64,000 bases of DNA from the NCBI GenBank assembly GCA_022376925.1, contig JAIOJX010000002.1, positions 63,140,001 through 63,204,000 on the forward strand, read 5' to 3'. Made by a program: the position numbers and the translations under genes. A model generated the notes under the pieces. It made no database searches and was not told the origin of the DNA. It saw only the letters and a list, made by a program, of their open reading frames with translations. Source of the stretch: Tragulus kanchil. Lineage: Eukaryota > Chordata > Mammalia > Artiodactyla > Tragulidae. Positions 48,961 to 61,239 of the stretch are shown here, in pieces; position 1 is the first letter of the stretch; each line of letters starts with the position of its first letter.

Positions 48961-50979
48961 GCGGGTGTCCCTTTTGCCCTCTTTTCTTTCTTTATACGTA
49001 GTTTAGAGGAAAGAACTTGTTATTTACCAGACTACACATTTCACTTACCCAGAACAGCAAGCTCACTGTGAACTTTCCAATTTCAATTTAGTATTAATTT
49101 TGATGAGGTTTTTAATCCAAAGAAAACACTTGTGGAGTCTGTTACAAGACTGCGGGACTCACACTGTGATCAGAGGCAGTGCTTCAGGGAATCATGGAGT
49201 TATTTGTGATTCGTGACCATTCCTGGTGGGGGGTAGGGTGGGAGTGGAGAGAGAATGAGAAGAGTGGGAGCAGAGTAAATACGTAAAGAGAACTGCCATC
49301 TCAGGACCATCTGTGCTAGCTGCGCGCCACTAATCTCAAACAGAAGCAGAAAGCAAATGCTATTAGTTGGTTTCAATATTGTGACCTTCAAAATTACTCG
49401 GGTTTCATTCATTCACTTATTCATTTATTCATTCACTCATTCATAGTTACATTCCAGTTTTGAATTCGTACTCTGACACTAGCTCTATGATGAGCCCTAG
49501 GGACCAGATGTGAAGAGACCCTGTGTTCAGTTAGCTTTGGGTAGAGACGTGTACAAGAGCTTGGTTTCCTGTGATAGCTACAACTTCCCTAAAACTCATT
49601 TACCTTTTCCTGAGCACCTCATCTTAGTGATGTCCACATCACACCCCTTCCTTATTGTTCAGTTGCTAAGTTGTGTCTGATTTTTGTGACCCCATGGTCT
49701 GTAGCGCACCAGGCTCTCTGTCCCCCACTACCTCCCAGAGTTTGCTCAGATTCATATCCACTGAGTTGATGATGCTGTCTAACCATCTCATCCTCTGTCC
49801 CCTTCGCCTTTTGCCTTCAATCTTTCCCAGCATTAGGGTCTTTTCCGATGAGTCACCTCTTCACATCAGGTCGTCAAAATATTGGAGCTTATCGCTAACT
49901 CTGGTCTCTTTCTTCCGTCTTGAGTTTGGACAAATACAGACCTTGAAGGCCTGCAGGGAGCAGCCCACCAGGAGGATTGTCCATCATACAAACAAGGCAA
50001 GTTTATATCAATTGGTAAATTACATTGGCCTAATTTGATAGGGGGGACTAGGCGGTGTCCCTTTTGCCCTCTTTTCTTTCTTTATCGTAGTTTAGAGGAA
50101 AGAACTTGTTATTTACCAGACTACACATTTCACTTACCCAGAACAGCAAGCTCACTGTGAACTTTCCAATTTCAATTTAGTATTAATTTTGATGAGGTTT
50201 TTAATCCAAAGAAAACACTTGTGGAGTCTGTTACAAGACTGCGGGACTCACACTGTGATCAGAGGCAGTGCTTCAGGGAATCATGGAGTTATTTGTGATT
50301 CGTGACCATTCCTGGTGGGGGGTAGGGTGGGAGTGGAGAGAGAATGAGAAGAGTGGGAGCAGAGTAAATACGTAAAGAGAACTGCCATCTCAGGACCATC
50401 TGTGCTAGCTGCGCGCCACTAATCTCAAACAGAAGCAGAAAGCAAATGCTATTAGTTGGTTTCAATATTGTGACCTTCAAAATTACTCGGGTTTCATTCA
50501 TTCACTTATTCATTTATTCATTCACTCATTCATAGTTACATTCCAGTTTTGAATTCGTACTCTGACACTAGCTCTATGATGAGCCCTAGGGACCAGATGT
50601 GAAGAGACCCTGTGTTCAGTTAGCTTTGGGTAGAGACGTGTACAAGAGCTTGGTTTCCTGTGATAGCTACAACTTCCCTAAAACTCATTTACCTTTTCCT
50701 GAGCACCTCATCTTAGTGATGTCCACATCACACCCCTTCCTTATTGTTCAGTTGCTAAGTTGTGTCTGATTTTTGTGACCCCATGGTCTGTAGCGCACCA
50801 GGCTCTCTGTCCCCCACTACCTCCCAGAGTTTGCTCAGATTCATATCCACTGAGTTGATGATGCTGTCTAACCATCTCATCCTCTGTCCCCTTCGCCTTT
50901 TGCCTTCAATCTTTCCCAGCATTAGGGTCTTTTCCGATGAGTCACCTCTTCACATCAGGTGGTCAAAATATTGGAGCTT
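48800..50979. repeat. Tandem duplication, unit about 1089-1091 bp
   Basis: Copy 1 is 48800-49890 and copy 2 is 49891-50979. The joint interrupts a BovB 3' end in copy 1. Two single-base deletions distinguish the early part of copy 2 (near 50053 and 50084). Confidence 0.94.
49658..49890 (-). mobile_element. BovB LINE 3' end, cut by the duplication joint
   Basis: TTGTTCAGTTGCTAAGTTGT, GTGACCCCATGG and CAGCATTAGGGTCTTTTCC are the reversed BovB 3' region. Confidence 0.85.
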
Positions 50980-51090
50980 CAGCAACAGTCTTTCCAATGA
51001 ATATTCAGAGTTGATTTGCTTTTAGGATTGACTGGTTTGATTTCCTTAAAGTCGAAGGGACTCTCAAATAGAGTGTTCTCTAGCACCATA
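50747..51090 (-). mobile_element. BovB LINE 3' end, longer copy
   Basis: Same element as at 49658 but continuing past the joint through CAATGAATATTCAGAGTTGA and GACTGGTTTGATTTCCTT. Confidence 0.88.
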
Positions 51091-51581
51091 ATTCAAAAAT
51101 ATAAATTCTTGGGCATTGGACCATTCTTTATGGTCCAAGTGACTGGATACCCCTGGTGACCATGACTACAAACTAGGAATAATCCTGCTCTTCTTCCACT
51201 CTCTTGTTCTACTGCCCCCACCTCTGATGCAGAAACTCAGCATCTGTCACTGGTGCCAAATCAAATCTCAGCATTTGGGGCAAAGTAGAAAAGAATAGCT
51301 CTGTTGCTTTGCCAGGAAAAGGGGACGGAGTAGGTTGATGGCCTCAAAAACTGTGTCCCAACCCAGAGGGGAGGAGTTTTATAGCACAGGTTCAAGGACA
51401 AGGTTGCTGATAAGGATTAGGATGTGTGCAGGACCAGCCTTCCTTTAATCTGGCATCTGATATTTTTCCTGCTGAGCTTCTGTGGTTCTCAGGGTTATCA
51501 AACTGTGACTCTTCTTTGGAAGGAAGAATGCTTCAGCGAGTAGGTAGCATCTTCTGTTTGCTGGGGGTTTTATTTCTGTGT
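51091..51581. other. Intergenic, no recognised feature
   Basis: Single-copy sequence, nothing identified. Confidence 0.45.
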
Positions 51582-51797
51582 GTGTGCGCTTAGTTACTTC
51601 CGTCAGGTCTGACTGTTTGTTACCCTTTGGACTGTAGCCCACCACGTTCCTCTGTCCATGGGATTTTCCAGGCAAGAATACTTTGGTGGGTTTCCACGCC
51701 CTCCTCCATGGCATCCACTCAACCAAGGGATGGAAACTGAGTCTCCTATGTCTCCCACATTAGCAGGTTGGTTCTTTACCGCCAGCACCACCTGGGA
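51582..51797 (-). repeat. Bov-tA SINE
   Basis: The + strand reads GCGCTTAGTTACTTCCGTCA to TTTACCGCCAGCACCACCTG. Its tRNA-like end is duplicated at 52807-52881. Confidence 0.88.
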
Positions 51798-52669
51798 TGC
51801 AGAGCCCAAAGCTACTGTTATGTATGTCCCTTGAGGCAGAACTCCAATCCTGTTCTGAGGCTGAACTATTGTTTCTTGGCTGCTCCTCCTTTTTCTCCCA
51901 CCCTTTCTTTTCCCTGATTAGCAGTTGTTTGAACCTGTCCTTAGGGACTCTGGGAAGGTCATGGAGGCTTACTTATACCCCACACATAAGAAACTGGGGG
52001 GCACAGGCTTCCATGTGCAGGAGTGCCACATAGCTCTGCTCAGTTTCAGCAGCACCCGCCTTCCCACCTCCCTCGTTTTAAGCGATCATCTAATTCTATC
52101 AGGTCTTCCTTCTAGATATATTTTAAATGGATTTTCTTGTCTCTATTCATAGGGCCAGTAATTTATAGTACAGTTATCTCTTACCAACATTATAACAGCC
52201 TCCAAACTGATCTTCCTAACTTGAGTTTTCACCTTTTTTCAGTGGAAAAACTTCTCGACTACAATGATCTTTCCAAAGGTAAAATCTGATTACTCACTTT
52301 CCTTTTTTACATCCTTCCATGGCTCCCCATTGCCCTCAGGAGCTAGCCTAAATTCTCTTACATTATTGATAAGACCTTTATTCGTTGGGCTCCTGCTTAC
52401 ATCTCCACCTTGTTGATCTAATACTTGATTTGTTTCATAGATTTGTGTTAATCACTTACACATTCTAACAATAGTATTTAGGATTATTTTAGGACTGATC
52501 TATTCTGAAGTAGAAAATTTTCCAGACCTTAATTTTAAAAGAGGATCATTACTAGAGAAAAAAAAGTTATTCTATTAGTTATAGTAACGCTAGGTACTAT
52601 GATAGACAATGTACAGAATTTCAGCAGTTTAAGACAATGACAGTTTATTTCTAGATCCTATAGGCAGAA

Positions 52670-52785
52670 GGGACTTCCCCGGTGGCTCTACCTGCAATGT
52701 CAGGAAGATCCCCTGAGGAAAGTATTGGCCAGCCACTCCAGTACTCTTGCCTGGAGAATCCCATTGACAGAGGAGTCTGTCCATG
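52670..52785 (+). repeat. Bov-tA SINE, cut by a duplication joint (copy 1 of 3)
   Basis: GGGACTTCCCCGGTGGCTCT to GACAGAGGAGTCTG, then filler. Confidence 0.88.
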
Positions 52786-52806
52786 GGAAAATGGGCAGCC
52801 CAGCAC

Positions 52807-52881
52807 CAAAGGGATGGAAACTGAGTCTCCTATGTCTCCCACATTAGCAGGTTGGTTCTTTACCGCCAGCACCACCTGGGA
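52807..52881 (-). repeat. Bov-tA SINE, head part only (duplicate of the one at 51582)
   Basis: Starts at AAAGGGATGGAAACTGAGTC, inside the element. Confidence 0.85.
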
Positions 52882-53757
52882 TGCAGAGCCCAAAGCTACT
52901 GTTATGTATGTCCCTTGAGGCAGAACTCCAATCCTGTTCTGAGGCTGAACTATTGTTTCTTGGCTGCTCCTCCTTTTTCTCCCACCCTTTCTTTTCCCTG
53001 ATTAGCAGTTGTTTGAACCTGTCCTTAGGGACTCTGGGAAGGTCATGGAGGCTTACTTATACCCCACACATAAGAAACTGGGGGGCACAGGCTTCCATGT
53101 GCAGGAGTGCCACATAGCTCTGCTCAGTTTCAGCAGCACCCGCCTTCCCACCTCCCTCGTTTTAAGCGATCATCTAATTCTATCAGGTCTTCCTTCTAGA
53201 TATATTTTAAATGGATTTTCTTGTCTCTATTCATAGGGCCAGTAATTTATAGTACAGTTATCTCTTACCAACATTATAACAGCCTCCAAACTGATCTTCC
53301 TAACTTGAGTTTTCACCTTTTTTCAGTGGAAAAACTTCTCGACTACAATGATCTTTCCAAAGGTAAAATCTGATTACTCACTTTCCTTTTTTACATCCTT
53401 CCATGGCTCCCCATTGCCCTCAGGAGCTAGCCTAAATTCTCTTACATTATTGATAAGACCTTTATTCGTTGGGCTCCTGCTTACATCTCCACCTTGTTGA
53501 TCTAATACTTGATTTGTTTCATAGATTTGTGTTAATCACTTACACATTCTAACAATAGTATTTAGGATTATTTTAGGACTGATCTATTCTGAAGTAGAAA
53601 ATTTTCCAGACCTTAATTTTAAAAGAGGATCATTACTAGAGAAAAAAAAAAAAGTTATTCTATTAGTTATAGTAACGCTAGGTACTATGATAGACAATGT
53701 ACAGAATTTCAGCAGTTTAAGACAATGACAGTTTATTTCTAGATCCTATAGGCAGAA

Positions 53758-53910
53758 GGGACTTCCCCGGTGGCTCTACCTGCAATGTCAGGAAGATCCC
53801 CTGAGGAAAGTATTGGCCAGCCACTCCAGTACTCTTGCCTGGAGAATCCCATTGACAGAGGAGTCTGCTGGGTTCACAAAGAGTCAGACAGGACTGAGTA
53901 ACTAACACTT
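53758..53910 (+). repeat. Bov-tA SINE with a short head (copy 2 of 3)
   Basis: Complete to GAGTCAGACAGGACTGAGTA. It has an internal deletion after the head (GGTGGCTCTACCTGCAATG). Confidence 0.9.
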
Positions 53911-54329
53911 TCACTTGTTTCACTTTTCATAGAAGGGACCACACAATCATTCAGGTATTCAGGCTATTGCAAATGTTTTTCATTATTAACCCAGGGTTTC
54001 TAAGTTTTGTGAGCATTGACACCCTACTGACCTCCAGGGGGAGAAAGGAAGACCTGAAGAAAAATGTTAACACACCAGTCCTGAAAGCAGTATGTATCCC
54101 TTCTAGCCACACTCTATTGACTAGAGATTTTCACAGTAAAGTGAAAGGTGGCTAGGAAATTCAGAATCGTTCTGTGCCTAGAACCGAAAGAAATGAGTCT
54201 GAAGAACTACTAGTCAGTAGTATGGTCACCAAAACGTACAAATGATTGGAAACAGTGACCCGTCTGAAGTGAGTTTACCATCATTATCTATTGTCATCTG
54301 TCCGTGATAGACAGGACCATTTCTTAATT

Positions 54330-54668
54330 CATTAAAGAATTAATAAACAGAAACCTCAGACAGACTCAGAAGACCAGAGTAGGGGGCTCTGGCTCCCTGC
54401 TATGGTACCAGAGTCTCACAGGAGGAAAGACTCCTCTTCCCCTGCAAGAACTCAGCCAATGAAAAGCCATGGACTCTTTTTTTTTTTTTTTTTTTTTGCT
54501 GTAGCTCTCTCAACGTCTTTTTTCCTCTATAAAACTGTTTTCTTTCCCTTGCTTTGCTAGGATTTGCACGTGCCTCTCTGTGATTGCAGACCCCAAATTT
54601 CCATTCTCTGAAGATCAACCCATCTTTACTGGAGAAATATCTGGTGGCCTGTTTGTTTTAGGTCAACC
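54330..54668 (+). mobile_element. Ancient LTR remnant related to the one before the ZFPM2 exon
   Basis: AAGAACTCAGCCAATGAAAA, CCTCTATAAAACTG, CCCCAAATTTCCATTCTCTG and a GGCCTGTTTGTTTTAGGTCA end run in the same order as 25898-26194. A poly-T run of 21 interrupts it. The 5' boundary is uncertain. Confidence 0.5.
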
Positions 54669-54855
54669 ACCTATAGCCTGCCTGCAGAAAACCATCACAT
54701 TCTGAAGTAAATTCCATTAATTTTAAAGAGGATCATTACTAGAGAAAAAAAGTTATTCTATTAGTTATAGTAACGCTAGGTACTATGATAGACAATGTAC
54801 AGAATTTCAGCAGTTTAAGACAATGACAGTTTATTTCTAGATCCTATAGGCAGAA

Positions 54856-55008
54856 GGGACTTCCCCGGTGGCTCTACCTGCAATGTCAGGAAGATCCCCT
54901 GAGGAAAGTATTGGCCAGCCACTCCAGTACTCTTGCCTGGAGAATCCCATTGACAGAGGAGTCTGCTGGGTTCACAAAGAGTCAGACAGGACTGAGTAAC
55001 TAACACTT
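54856..55008 (+). repeat. Bov-tA SINE (copy 3 of 3)
   Basis: Counterpart of 53758 at an offset of 1098. Confidence 0.9.
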
Positions 55009-55427
55009 TCACTTGTTTCACTTTTCATAGAAGGGACCACACAATCATTCAGGTATTCAGGCTATTGCAAATGTTTTTCATTATTAACCCAGGGTTTCTA
55101 AGTTTTGTGAGCATTGACACCCTACTGACCTCCAGGGGGAGAAAGGAAGACCTGAAGAAAAATGTTAACACACCAGTCCTGAAAGCAGTATGTATCCCTT
55201 CTAGCCACACTCTATTGACTAGAGATTTTCACAGTAAAGTGAAAGGTGGCTAGGAAATTCAGAATCGTTCTGTGCCTAGAACCGAAAGAAATGAGTCTGA
55301 AGAACTACTAGTCAGTAGTATGGTCACCAAAACGTACAAATGATTGGAAACAGTGACCCGTCTGAAGTGAGTTTACCATCATTATCTATTGTCATCTGTC
55401 CGTGATAGACAGGACCATTTCTTAATT

Positions 55428-55767
55428 CATTAAAGAATTAATAAACAGAAACCTCAGACAGACTCAGAAGACCAGAGTAGGGGGCTCTGGCTCCCTGCTA
55501 TGGTACCAGAGTCTCACAGGAGGAAAGACTCCTCTTCCCCTGCAAGAACTCAGCCAATGAAAAGCCATGGACTCTTTTTTTTTTTTTTTTTTTTTTGCTG
55601 TAGCTCTCTCAACGTCTTTTTTCCTCTATAAAACTGTTTTCTTTCCCTTGCTTTGCTAGGATTTGCACGTGCCTCTCTGTGATTGCAGACCCCAAATTTC
55701 CATTCTCTGAAGATCAACCCATCTTTACTGGAGAAATATCTGGTGGCCTGTTTGTTTTAGGTCAACC
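55428..55767 (+). mobile_element. Ancient LTR remnant, duplicate of the one at 54330
   Basis: Offset about 1098. The poly-T run has 22 instead of 21 bases. Confidence 0.5.
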
Positions 55768-55788
55768 ACCTATAGCCTGCCTGCAGAT

Positions 55789-56331
55789 AACACCATCACC
55801 ATGTGCCTCACACTCTAGTATGGCTTTCTTCAATTATCACAATTTTTAAAACAGATAATCACGTTAAAAATGCTTTTAGGGTTAAGACTCAAAGAATCGT
55901 CTAGTCCATTTATTTTCTCTCAACCGTAAACCTTCTGTGGAGATAGCCCGGACCCCCATCTGCCTCCATGCCTACCATCCCCCTCCCTGCCTGCGTCCTT
56001 TCCAATCTGTCATTTGCTAAATCCTAGTTGTCTTTTAGGTCTTACTTTAAAATTTCCTTTTATGGGTGCTCTTGTGATCTCCTCCAGCCTAGGTGAAAGA
56101 GTTCCTTCCATGAATTTTGGGAGCACTTTGTCATCTGTAGCTGTGCATACTATGAAAATGTGCGAATCCATGCCTAGTTAATTCTTTTTTCTCTTGAACT
56201 TAACCCAATTCCTGACATATACCGAGGACTACACTTCACTGACTGAACTGCTTTTCAACAAAACTGGAATGTATGTAGGGCATGAAGCAAGAAAACTGGA
56301 AAAACATCACTGTCCTGGGTATGATCTAAGG
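55789..56331. other. Intergenic, no recognised feature
   Basis: Single-copy sequence, no gene seen. Confidence 0.5.
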
Positions 56332-56808
56332 CAGTGATTCTCAGTGTGGCCCTTGGACACATCACCATCACATGGGAATTTATTAGAAATGCACACTCTC
56401 AGTCGTGTCCAATTTCTTGCCCCATGGAATATAGCCCGCTAAGCTTCTCTGTCCATGGAGGCTTCCAGGCATGAGTACGGGAGTGTTGCCATTCCTTTCT
56501 CCAGGGGATCTTCCTGACCCAGGGATTGAACCTGAGTCTCCCACATTGCAGGCAGGATCTTTACTATTTGAGCCAGCAGGGAAGATCTATGGCTGACTTA
56601 TGCTGATTTGGGGCAGAAAACAGCAAAATTCTGTAAAGCAATGGTCCTTCCATTTTAAAAAATTAATTAAAAAAAAAAAAAGGAACTACACACTCTCAGT
56701 CCCTACCTCAAACATCCAGAATTAGAGTCTAGGGGTTAGACTGGCAATCTATGGTTTAACAACCCCTCCAGGTGGTTCTGATCCCATGCTAAAGTTTGAG
56801 AACCACTG
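56332..56808. mobile_element. MER5-type (hAT-Charlie) DNA transposon with a nested retroposon
   Basis: Terminal inverted repeats CAGTGATTCTCA and TGAGAACCACTG match at 11 of 12 bases. The interior is interrupted at 56405-56688 by a younger insertion. The right part is duplicated up to 57932. Confidence 0.7.
56405..56688. mobile_element. Composite insertion: Bov-tA (-) followed by L1 3' end (+)
   Basis: 56405 to about 56587 is Bov-tA on the - strand. About 56590-56688 reads as an L1 3' end on the + strand (ATTCTGTAAAGCAATGGTCC, then A-rich tail). A single 13-bp target-site duplication CACACTCTCAGTC at 56392-56404 and 56689-56701 flanks both. Confidence 0.65.
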
Positions 56809-58741
56809 GCCTAAGTTACCAAAAGGAACACAGATAAATCAAACTCATTTCAAGAAAGAAGAAAATGGCAATATTGATAATCTAATACAGCTCTCATTCC
56901 TTGAGTGTTTCTTATGCCTTTCATAAAGTTGTGACCCCACAAGGGCCCTGTAACTCACATAATCCAATTAGATGTGGCTTAAATGGAGAGCCTAGTACAG
57001 ACAGATAAAAAGAATGTGATAAGAATTCGGAAGAAAATGAGCAGTAAACAGATTGATGTAATCCACTCTAGTAGTATAACTACCTGAGCAGAGATTACAG
57101 ACTCAAGTAATTTGAAAATTAGGTAATAGGTAACTAGAATCCAATGCACAAAGGTTTTGTGATACTTCCTTTCAAAGCTTTAACACGGCGTTTATACAGT
57201 CTGAGGTTATCGATCAGAATTATATCCTGATCCATATATCTAATTATTAAGAGATTTTTAACAAGTTGAAGACTTAGTTCTCTAAAAAGTGATCCCTGAT
57301 ATTGTTTTGGAATGACACAATGGTTTAGCACTAATGTCAAATATGTCACTATAGTTTAAAATATATATCTGACTCATTGGTTTAAATTCCTGATTTGAGG
57401 TTGAATTTTTACTATACTTATAAACAGTGTCAAAACATGCTAGGAATTTAGTAGTTACTAAATTTTTAAGCTTATTTTATTAGACTTACCAGAATTGCAT
57501 AAATATTTGGGACTCAATATGTAATTGAAAAGTTTTATATGTTATTAAATATGCTGTTTGTTAATGAAATTTTAAAGTTTCTGAATATTTACATTGATAC
57601 CAAGATTTAAAAGTGCATTCCTTTCTCCAGGATCTTCCTGACCCAGGGATTGAACCTGAGTCTCCCACATTGCAGGCAGGATCTTTACTATTTGAGCCAG
57701 CAGGGAAGATCTATGGCTGACTTATGCTGATTTGGGGCAGAAAACAGCAAAATTCTGTAAAGCAATGGTCCTTCCATTTTAAAAAATTAATTAAAAAAAA
57801 AAAAAGGAACTACACACTCTCAGTCCCTACCTCAAACATCCAGAATTAGAGTCTAGGGGTTAGACTGGCAATCTATGGTTTAACAACCCCTCCAGGTGGT
57901 TCTGATCCCATGCTAAAGTTTGAGAACCACTGGCCTAAGTTACCAAAAGGAACACAGATAAATCAAACTCATTTCAAGAAAGAAGAAAATGGCAATATTG
58001 ATAATCTAATACAGCTCTCATTCCTTGAGTGTTTCTTATGCCTTTCATAAAGTTGTGACCCCACAAGGGCCCTGTAACTCACATAATCCAATTAGATGTG
58101 GCTTAAATGGAGAGCCTAGTACAGACAGATAAAAAGAATGTGATAAGAATTCGGAAGAAAATGAGCAGTAAACAGATTGATGTAATCCACTCTAGTAGTA
58201 TAACTACCTGAGCAGAGATTACAGACTCAAGTAATTTGAAAATTAGGTAATAGGTAACTAGAATCCAATGCACAAAGGTTTTGTGATACTTCCTTTCAAA
58301 GCTTTAACACGGCGTTTATACAGTCTGAGGTTATCGATCAGAATTATATCCTGATCCATATATCTAATTATTAAGAGATTTTTAACAAGTTGAAGACTTA
58401 GTTCTCTAAAAAGTGATCCCTGATATTGTTTTGGAATGACACAATGGTTTAGCACTAATGTCAAATATGTCACTATAGTTTAAAATATATATCTGACTCA
58501 TTGGTTTAAATTCCTGATTTGAGGTTGAATTTTTACTATACTTATAAACAGTGTCAAAACATGCTAGGGAATTTAGTAGTTACTAAATTTTTTAAGCTTA
58601 TTTTATTAGACTTACCAGAATTGCATAAATATTTGGGACTCAATATGTAATTGAAAAGTTTTATATGTTATTAAATATGCTGTTTGTTAATGAAATTTTA
58701 AAGTTTCTGAATATTTACATTGATACCAAGATTTAAAAGTG
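56490..58741. repeat. Tandem duplication, unit about 1124-1126 bp
   Basis: Copy 1 is 56490-57615 and copy 2 is 57616-58741. The joint sits inside a Bov-tA. Copy 2 starts with CCAGG where copy 1 has CCAGGGG. Homopolymer differences of one base occur near 57466 and 58587. Confidence 0.94.
57616..57932. repeat. Duplicate of the right part of the SINE/L1/MER5 nest
   Basis: Counterpart of 56490-56808. It starts inside the SINE. Confidence 0.85.
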
Positions 58742-58807
58742 CTGATTAAATGTTTGATTTATAGATTATGAGACTCCTACATTAAACTTAAAAGTTTAAG
58801 GAAAACT

Positions 58808-59132
58808 GGGGCTTCCCTGGTGGTCCAGTGGGTAAGGACACCACCTTGCAGTGCAAGGGGCACCAGTTCCATCCCTGGCCTGGGAAGATCCCACGTGCCG
58901 CAGAGCAGCTGGACCTATGTGTCCAATTACTGAGCCAAAGCTCTGGAGCGCATGTGCCCAGAGCCAGTGCTCTGAGATGACAGAGGCCACTGCAATGGGA
59001 GGCCCACACGGGCCAAAGAACAAAGATGGATGAAAAATAGAAAAATGAAAGACCAATAGAAGTGGCCCACCCGCCCCCTCCCTCCCTCCCCAATCTGACC
59101 ACCCCCCCAAGAAAAAATTAATTAAAAAAAAA
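58808..59132 (+). repeat. CHR-type SINE, full length
   Basis: GGGGCTTCCCTGGTGGTCCA head and A-rich tail. Perfect 17-bp target-site duplication AAAGTTTAAGGAAAACT at 58791-58807 and 59133-59149. Not duplicated. Confidence 0.92.
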
Positions 59133-59565
59133 AAAGTTTAAGGAAAACTAAAATTTTAAATGTGTAACATTAAACCAAATGCAACTTTGTAACAATCTTT
59201 TCTGTTTATAAAACTTGCCCTGGAGGATCTTCAAAATTACCAACGGGACACTGAATCTCAAGGGCTTTACCTGAATTGACTCATTTAATCCTCCCATAAA
59301 CCTGAGATGGGCGTTTTCCTCCTCAATAGCTATGAACAATGGATTAAATAGCATGCCCAAACACAGAGCTAGTGGGTGGTAGAACTACATTCACACCTGT
59401 AGGTCAGGTTCCACAGCCCACCTTCAGGAGACCATTCCATTCCCTCCCACTTGCAGGCCTGTTTGGAGCCAGAGGGACAGAAAATGGGGCTGAAGGGAGG
59501 GTTTATTTGGAAGAAATCCTAGTTAGAATGCTCAGAATGACACCAGACATAGATTCTGGCTGAAA

Positions 59566-59703
59566 GTGAAAGTGTTAGTCACTTAGTCGTGTCTGACTCT
59601 CTTTGGCCCCATGGACTGTAGCCTGGCAGGCTCCTCTTTCCATGGAATTCTCCAGGCAAGAACACTGGAGTGGGTAGCCATTCCCTTCTCCAGGGGATCT
59701 TTA
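59566..59703 (-). repeat. Bov-tA SINE, 3' part
   Basis: The + strand reads GTGTTAGTCACTTAGTCGTG to CTTCTCCAGGGGATCTT. Confidence 0.88.
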
Positions 59704-60149
59704 CTGACTCTAGAGCAGAATTTTGCTTTCTTTTCTTGCCATTCACTGGCAGCTGCTCAACTCACAGGCCTCTGGGGTGAGACGGTGGGAAGATTCCCAC
59801 CGGGGGTTTCTGATGGAGAGCCTGAGGGTTGAAATCTTTGCTGGACTTTTTTTGGCTCTAAGCGTTTGCTTCATCTGAGCCCCCACTTTCTGGTCGTCCC
59901 CAGTCAATCTGCCCTCTTGCCACTGGCCAGGTATTTGGGACCTTTTCTTTTTTGTTGTTTTTTGGTGATACATTTTCTCAACACATTTTTAAGCAAACGT
60001 TCGATTTCAGAATCTGAACTGGAGATATAGATTCCAAAGACTAAAATAAAAAATAAATAGTAATTTAAGAGGCCTTTCTCCTTTAAGTGTGAGTAGCCTT
60101 TGATGACAAAGTGGGTAAGAGTGTTTCAAGGAGAGAAAATACATTATTA

Positions 60150-60252
60150 TTTTTTTTAATTTATTTTTTATTCTTTATTTTTAAAGGTTTTACAGAGTTT
60201 TGTTGTTCACAGACATGTATGTTCCCAGATCAGTCATATGCATATCCATGGT
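60150..60252 (-). mobile_element. L1 3' tip, cut by the duplication joint
   Basis: Counterpart of the first 103 bp of the L1 at 61240, including the left target-site sequence AAAATACATTATTA. Confidence 0.85.
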
Positions 60253-60656
60253 AAAACCCCATCCCACAAATGCAACTTTGTAACAATCTTTTCTGTTTAT
60301 AAAACTTGCCCTGGAGGATCTTCAAAATTACCAACGGGACACTGAATCTCAAGGGCTTTACCTGAATTGACTCATTTAATCCTCCCATAAACCTGAGATG
60401 GGCGTTTTCCTCCTCAATAGCTATGAACAATGGATTAAATAGCATGCCCAAACACAGAGCTAGTGGGTGGTAGAACTACATTCACACCTGTAGGTCAGGT
60501 TCCACAGCCCACCTTCAGGAGACCATTCCATTCCCTCCCACTTGCAGGCCTGTTTGGAGCCAGAGGGACAGAAAATGGGGCTGAAGGGAGGGTTTATTTG
60601 GAAGAAATCCTAGTTAGAATGCTCAGAATGACACCAGACATAGATTCTGGCTGAAA

Positions 60657-60794
60657 GTGAAAGTGTTAGTCACTTAGTCGTGTCTGACTCTCTTTGGCCC
60701 CATGGACTGTAGCCTGGCAGGCTCCTCTTTCCATGGAATTCTCCAGGCAAGAACACTGGAGTGGGTAGCCATTCCCTTCTCCAGGGGATCTTTA
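60657..60794 (-). repeat. Bov-tA SINE, 3' part, duplicate of the one at 59566
   Basis: Offset 1091. Confidence 0.88.
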
Positions 60795-61239
60795 CTGACT
60801 CTAGAGCAGAATTTTGCTTTCTTTTCTTGCCATTCACTGGCAGCTGCTCAACTCACAGGCCTCTGGGGTGAGACGGTGGGAAGATTCCACCGGGGTTTCT
60901 GATGGAGAGCCTGAGGGTTGAAATCTTTGCTGGACTTTTTTTGGCTCTAAGCGTTTGCTTCATCTGAGCCCCCACTTTCTGGTCGTCCCCAGTCAATCTG
61001 CCCTCTTGCCACTGGCCAGGTATTTGGGACCTTTTCTTTTTTGTTGTTTTTTGGTGATACATTTTCTCAACACATTTTTAAGCAAACGTTCGATTTCAGA
61101 ATCTGAACTGGAGATATAGATTCCAAAGACTAAAATAAAAAATAAATAGTAATTTAAGAGGCCTTTCTCCTTTAAGTGTGAGTAGCCTTTTGATGACAAA
61201 GTGGGTAAGAGTGTTTCAAGGAGAGAAAATACATTATTA

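Larger units (their letters stand above)
51723..53873. repeat. Tandem duplication, unit 1084 bp
   Basis: Copy 1 is 51723 to about 52785 and copy 2 is 52807-53873. Filler around 52786-52806 resembles degraded Bov-tA sequence from before copy 1. This is the shortest unit. A poly-A run near 52560 and 53642 differs in length. Confidence 0.93.
53599..55788. repeat. Tandem duplication, unit about 1098-1104 bp
   Basis: Copy 1 is 53599 to about 54690 and copy 2 is 54708-55788. The joint contains ATTCTGAAGTAAATTCCA, a decayed form of the sequence at 53586-53610. It overlaps the preceding duplication, so 52529-52785, 53613-53870 and 54717-54968 are three copies. Confidence 0.93.

Noticed and set aside
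57134..58473. 71-residue - strand frame present twice
   Set aside because: AT-rich sequence without family resemblance. Duplicated only because the region is.
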